The notes beneath the pieces were generated by a model. That model had not been told where the DNA came from. It did no database searches and was given only the letters and a program-made list of their open reading frames with translations. A program made the translations under genes and the position numbers. Shown piece by piece: positions 50,644-53,899 of a stretch of 53,899 bases of DNA. Numbering within the stretch: the first letter of the stretch is position 1; each line of letters starts with the position of its first letter. Source of the DNA: Ilumatobacteraceae bacterium (GTDB lineage: Bacteria; Actinomycetota; Acidimicrobiia; Acidimicrobiales; Ilumatobacteraceae). The stretch spans positions 12,927 through 66,825 of the forward strand of contig JAHENF010000015.1 in the NCBI GenBank assembly GCA_024643255.1. Reading direction: 5' to 3'.

Positions 50644-52320
50644 TCAGGGCGTGAACCGCGAGACGACTGCGTCCGTGTCGCCGAAGTTCTCCGGGCACGC
50701 CGTGGGCGGCGCCGGCTTCACCGAGGGGTCCGATGCCGCCGGGTTGATGCCGGTCAGCTTGTAGCTGAGCCGGTCGGCGCCGTCGCTACGGATGACGAGA
50801 CCGTTCGTGCGCAGATACGCCTGGTAGGCGTCGACGTCGGTACATCCGGCACCACGGCGGCTGTCGGTGCTGATGAACAGGGCCCCGGCGTTGTCCGACA
50901 CCAGCGTGTTGTAATCGCCCCAGAACTGGCGTTGGAGGTTGTTCTGGGCGCTCACCGCCGGATCCGACGATGCCGTCGAGATGCGTACCGGCGTCGACCA
51001 TGCACCGCCGGCCGCCTTCGACACGGCGTACGCGTGGATCGTCGCGTTGCCTGTGCCGAACGTCGACGGGTTGATCGCGGTCTGGGCCTGGTAGGCGACG
51101 TCCACCCTCCCGTTCGGGGCCACGTCGAGGCCCTGGAAGAAGGCGTAACCCTCGGCCCCGGTGCTGACGACGACTGCCGAGCCCCAGGTGCGGCCTCGAT
51201 CGGTCGAGGTCGCCACCACGATCCGGCCGCCCGCCGCAGTGCGATTGGCCCACGAGGCGTACACCGTGGTGCTGCCGGAACGGGGGTCGGCCGCGATCGT
51301 CGGGAACGAATCCGTCCGGAAGTTCGAGCCCGGGATCGGATCGTCGAGGTCGGACACGGCGCCGATGACACGCGGGCGGGTCCACTTCTTGCCGCCATCG
51401 GTCGAGAGGGCGACGACCTGGTCGAAGCCCTGCTCGAACGCCACGTACACCGTGCCATCGGGTCCGACCGCGATCGACGAGCCCTGGCGTCCGTTGCCGG
51501 TTCCGTTGTTACCGGCCGGCGACAACTGACTGGGTGCACCAAAGGTGGCACCACCGTCGGACGATGCCGACACCATCATCGGTTCGCTGCCGTTGCCGGT
51601 GAAGGTGGCCGAGCGGAACTCGGTCCACGACAGGTACACCCGCCCGAAGTAGGCGCTCGTCGGCGTGGTGTCGACGTTGATCCAGTTCTTGTCGTTGAAG
51701 TCGGCACTGCTGGTCTTGGTCGTGCCGATCACCGGCTTCGACCACGTGACGCCGTTGTCGTCGGAGTGGCTCACGACGACGTATTCGAATCCTTTGGCAC
51801 CGATCACGGTTGCCAGCGTGGAGTAGTACGCCCGCGCTCCCTTCGCATAGCTGAACCCGCCCCTGCCGTCGGGCTTCGGGCCGAAGGCGATCACGGGGTC
51901 GCCGTCGGAGATGAATCCGGCACCCTGCCAGCTCGCCTGATCGTCGAGCAGACCGCGGTTGACCCAGGTGAGACCTCGGTCGTTGCTGGTGTACACCCCG
52001 GAGGTACCGACTCCCGGCACGAAGCCACAATCCGAGGCCGCTGCGTCCGGTCCGCGACCCTGGCCGCACGCCGGTTGGCGTTGCTCGTCGTTGGAGCCGC
52101 CGATCAGGAAGTTGCCCGCCACGGGATTCTGGGCGATCGTCGGCTCGTTCTGCTTGTTGGTCGGGAAGCGAGCCCCCGTCTGCGAGGCGTCGTCACCCGC
52201 GACCTGTGGGAGGTTGGCCTGACCGTCACCGCTCGAGGTGACAGCGAGGACCGATCCCGCCAGCGACACTGCAACGAGGGGTACCGCGACTGCGACACCG
52301 AAACGTGAACGACGACCCAC
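50644..52320 (-). CDS. Secreted protein with Asp-box (BNR/sialidase-like) beta-propeller repeats
   Basis: This 558-residue exported protein starts with GRRSRFGVAVAVPLVAVSLAGSVLA in two steps: positive region then hydrophobic signal. The mature part contains at least five S-x-D-x-G-x-T/K-W Asp boxes (SNDRGLTW, SDDNGVTW, SSDGGATF, STDGGKKW, STDRGRTW). This is the sign of a six-bladed sialidase-like propeller. The catalytic Arg triad of true sialidases was not identified, so it is more likely a glycan-binding or other glycosidase-like protein. The GTG at 52320 has GGAGG 7 bases upstream. It lies in the same direction as the MFS gene and divergent from the LPATG protein. Confidence 0.86.
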   Translation of the reverse strand: MGRRSRFGVAVAVPLVAVSLAGSVLAVTSSGDGQANLPQVAGDDASQTGARFPTNKQNEPTIAQNPVAGNFLIGGSNDEQRQPACGQGRGPDAAASDCGFVPGVGTSGVYTSNDRGLTWVNRGLLDDQASWQGAGFISDGDPVIAFGPKPDGRGGFSYAKGARAYYSTLATVIGAKGFEYVVVSHSDDNGVTWSKPVIGTTKTSSADFNDKNWINVDTTPTSAYFGRVYLSWTEFRSATFTGNGSEPMMVSASSDGGATFGAPSQLSPAGNNGTGNGRQGSSIAVGPDGTVYVAFEQGFDQVVALSTDGGKKWTRPRVIGAVSDLDDPIPGSNFRTDSFPTIAADPRSGSTTVYASWANRTAAGGRIVVATSTDRGRTWGSAVVVSTGAEGYAFFQGLDVAPNGRVDVAYQAQTAINPSTFGTGNATIHAYAVSKAAGGAWSTPVRISTASSDPAVSAQNNLQRQFWGDYNTLVSDNAGALFISTDSRRGAGCTDVDAYQAYLRTNGLVIRSDGADRLSYKLTGINPAASDPSVKPAPPTACPENFGDTDAVVSRFTP

Positions 52321-52490
52321 AGCTCGACCTCCGAGGACTGACACCGGCGGCGTGGCACGTCGCGTCCAGGACCATAGGTGCACCCGACGGTGGAACACAA
52401 GGTCCAGATCAGGACCGACCTGAACGAGATGCTCCGGGCGTCGGTCATCGGCGTCCGAGCTCTGCCAGGGTGGCTTGCCGACAAACAAGC

Positions 52491-52519
52491 TTGGGGAGGA
52501 AGCGATCGGTTGCTAGATT
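52491..52519 (+). promoter_or_regulatory. Possible promoter for the LPATG protein gene
   Basis: TTGGGG (52491-52496), a 17-base spacer and TAGATT (52514-52519) form a weak sigma-70-type pair, about 37 bases before the ATG at 52556. The rest of the 235-base divergent gap holds nothing else I can recognise. Confidence 0.35.
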
Positions 52520-52555
52520 GCCGTGTCCGCCCCCATCTCGAAAGTCGACGGTGAC

Positions 52556-53248
52556 ATGTCCGCACGTATTCTTCCCGCAGCTCGCAAGCTTGTCGCATCG
52601 TGCGCCCTGGTCGCCTGCGGCCTCGCTGCCGCCACACCATCTGTCAGCGCTCAAACGCCGCAATACACCGCGACCTTCGGTTCACAGTCTCCCAACCCTG
52701 CCCCGCCCTCGTCGACCGTTGCCTGGACGGTGACATTCACCAGGACGGCGCCCTCCTTCGTCAACATCGGAATCGATCTGCTCGGCACCAGCGGTCAAGG
52801 GACGCTGAGCAACTTCACCACGAGTGCCGGAGGCACATGCGTGCCGACGGGAGGCAACGGGTTTCGGTGTGACTGGCAGCCAGGCGACCCGAGCACGGCA
52901 GTCCTCTCGTTCGTTCTGAATGTCGGCCCGAACGCCACTCCTCCGGATTGGCAGCTCAACGCAGTCCTCGACGACGGCCAGACCCCGGGCGCGCTGCTCG
53001 CCTCGCAGAACGTTGTGATCCAGCAGCCGGCGACTACCACCACCACCGTCCAGTCGACGACCACGGTGGCGCAGCCGTCCTCGACTGCTGCCGGCGCTGT
53101 TCCGACCACGGCTGCCGGCGCTTCGGGTGCCCAGACCCTGCCGGCGACAGGCAAGGCGAGCGCCGGCATCGTGTGGATCGCGCTGGCGCTGACCATCCTC
53201 GGTGGCAGCTTCATCGCATTCGCGAGGCGTCGTCCTTCGGCGAGTTGA
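52556..53248 (+). CDS. Small secreted cell-wall protein with LPATG sorting signal
   Basis: This 230-residue protein has a signal peptide (LVASCALVACGLAAATPSVSA), a beta-rich domain of about 120 residues with two cysteines (GGTCVPTGGNGFRCDW) and a Thr/Ala stalk. It ends in LPATG, a hydrophobic span and RRRP. It is a smaller relative in layout of the 36695-38299 surface protein. The globular part resembles DUF11/DUF7507-type Ig-like repeats. The ATG at 52556 is chosen for the signal peptide; GTG 52523 would add 11 residues. It is probably attached by a sortase not present in this window. Confidence 0.85.
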   Translation: MSARILPAARKLVASCALVACGLAAATPSVSAQTPQYTATFGSQSPNPAPPSSTVAWTVTFTRTAPSFVNIGIDLLGTSGQGTLSNFTTSAGGTCVPTGGNGFRCDWQPGDPSTAVLSFVLNVGPNATPPDWQLNAVLDDGQTPGALLASQNVVIQQPATTTTTVQSTTTVAQPSSTAAGAVPTTAAGASGAQTLPATGKASAGIVWIALALTILGGSFIAFARRRPSAS

Positions 53249-53571
53249 TCGAACGACGGCGGCACCGACGGTCTGGCGGCCGCCTCGACCACGAAGTTCG
53301 TGACAACTCGCAGGCAGAGCTGCCACGAGGCTCGCCGATGGCCGGGCGATCAACCACGTGCACGACCGCGACGTTCCCGTCGGAGACCGCGTCTGCTGGA
53401 CGACGATCCCGAATCGACGATCTTCGAAAGCGTCCGGAGTGTTGGACTCCGGCGCAGAGGCGAGCGGGCTCGACGCGACCTCGAAACATCGCGACGCGTA
53501 TCAGTTCATCGACCATCGGCCGCTCATTTCGTCGTCGTTCCCCGTCGACCACGACCGAAGACACGCAAACG
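53249..53571. other. Intergenic region with no supported gene
   Basis: This 323-base stretch between the LPATG gene and the tRNA fragment contains only unlikely overlapping frames rich in Arg and Ser. I see no conserved motif, clear terminator or ribosome site in it. It may be the chromosomal flank of an attachment site. Confidence 0.5.
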
Positions 53572-53624
53572 TGCCCGGGGCGGGACTTGAACCCGCACCC
53601 CACCTGAGTGGAAGGGGGTTTAAG
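53572..53624 (-). tRNA. 3' fragment of a tRNA-Leu (anticodon TAA), probable attachment site
   Basis: On the minus strand the end reads as a type II tRNA: anticodon loop CTTAAAC, a variable-arm stem CCAC/GTGG, a perfect T-arm GCGGG-TTCAAGT-CCCGC, then the acceptor 3' strand CCCGGGC and A. The 5' half (acceptor GCCCGGG, D-arm and 5' anticodon stem) is absent in the bases to the right, which read GAGCC instead of a pairing stem. This is the usual product of integration into a tRNA gene, with crossover near the anticodon loop. Confidence 0.7.
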
Positions 53625-53625
53625 G

Positions 53626-53680
53626 GCTCTGACCTGGTGTTATTCAGTCCATCCCGTCCGGCGAGTGCGCTCTGACCTGG
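53626..53680 (+). repeat. Direct repeat GCTCTGACCTGG, possible integrase arm sites
   Basis: The 12-base sequence GCTCTGACCTGG occurs at 53626-53637 and 53669-53680, 43 bases apart, directly beside the tRNA-Leu fragment on its element side. Such repeats beside an att core can be integrase or excisionase binding sites. No integrase gene is within the window. Confidence 0.45.
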
Positions 53681-53899
53681 GGTCGGAGTCCGGCCAGTCC
53701 GCCGAGATCGTTCCCGTGCTGGGCCGTTCCGGAGAGTCCTGTGCACCTTTTGTGCACCCCACTATCTGCATCGCCGTAGCTGGGATGACTCACCGGTCCG
53801 CCGAGGCCTCGAGGGCGGGATTCTCTCGTCGCGTACAGATCGTGGCCGGTCATCATCGAGGTCAACGTCTCAGGGATTATGCAGCGTGCGACTTGGGCC
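53681..53899. other. Right end of the window, element-side sequence, no supported gene
   Basis: This 219-base stretch has a TGTGCACCTTTTGTGCACC region with two GTGCACC copies near 53740-53757. It has only short frames without recognisable domains. If the tRNA fragment is an attachment edge, this is the first part of the integrated element. I cannot name any gene in it. Confidence 0.4.

Noticed and set aside
50644-52320. Calling the Asp-box protein a sialidase
   Set aside because: Asp boxes show the propeller fold, but the Arg triad and catalytic Tyr/Glu/Asp of sialidases could not be placed.
53211-53603. Minus-strand frame of 130 codons spanning the tRNA fragment
   Set aside because: It begins inside the tRNA remnant, overlaps the LPATG gene's end and shows no domain or ribosome site.
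53572-53624. A complete tRNA-Leu gene
   Set aside because: No 5' acceptor strand, D-arm or pairing 5' anticodon stem exists on the adjacent sequence.
53644-53865. Minus-strand frame of 73 codons at the right end
   Set aside because: No recognisable domain, no clear ribosome site, and not like an integrase; cannot be supported.

Overview
The window reads as chromosome of a high-G+C actinobacterium, most likely an Ilumatobacter-like member of Acidimicrobiia. This is an inference. It rests on GC-rich codon use, frequent GTG starts, short-linked operons, F420/LLM-type oxidoreductases, SARP regulation, and Thr-rich secreted proteins ending in LPATG-membrane-Arg tails. No rRNA, CRISPR array or intact tRNA is visible.

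Region by region. 1-3365 holds a truncated membrane-anchored protein, a cation/proton antiporter, and a small SHOCT/DUF6325 group around a divergent promoter. 3395-8505 is a minus-strand operon: CxAxR sulfatase, formylglycine-generating enzyme, HAD hydrolase and SulP anion transporter. It reads as a self-contained sulfate-ester module. 8566-12912 has a universal stress protein and a membrane-lipid operon whose central gene fuses a ceramidase-like (CREST) domain to a PlsC acyltransferase. 12866-18069 has a Dabb protein, a TetR/DHA2-MFS efflux pair with a readable promoter and operator, and a Baeyer-Villiger monooxygenase. 18151-23917 has HtrA protease, enoyl-CoA hydratase, SDR, an unknown protein, an MBL-fold hydrolase and a ROK kinase.

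23973-29612 is the most interesting part. It encodes an NAD-type formate dehydrogenase whose catalytic gene is interrupted by an in-frame TGA, exactly where Mo/W formate dehydrogenases carry Sec or Cys. A bacterial SECIS hairpin with a GGUCU apical loop follows at once. The [2Fe-2S]/[4Fe-4S] N-terminal half of the usual large subunit, including the Mo-domain CxxCxxxC cluster site, is a separate gene placed downstream, after the fused NuoE-NuoF diaphorase. FdhD converges on it from the other strand.

29690-39642 has an M23 lipoprotein, an LLM/SnoaL/LLM operon followed by a Rieske oxygenase, a DUF4242/SARP divergent pair, an LPATG surface protein and another LLM enzyme. 39681-49170 has a second, CxPxR-type sulfatase and two TetR-controlled oxidative catabolism modules (Rieske oxygenases, a KstD-like flavoprotein, SDR, TIM-barrel isomerase). 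49219-53248 has an MFS exporter, a secreted Asp-box (BNR) protein and a small LPATG protein. At 53572-53624 lies the 3' part of a tRNA-Leu without its 5' half, which looks like the attachment-site edge of an integrated element continuing past the right end.

Taken together the window encodes transport and hydrolysis of sulfate esters, ring or side-chain oxidation of hydrophobic substrates, and formate oxidation to NADH. All functions are read from sequence motifs remembered from known families. No database search was run.
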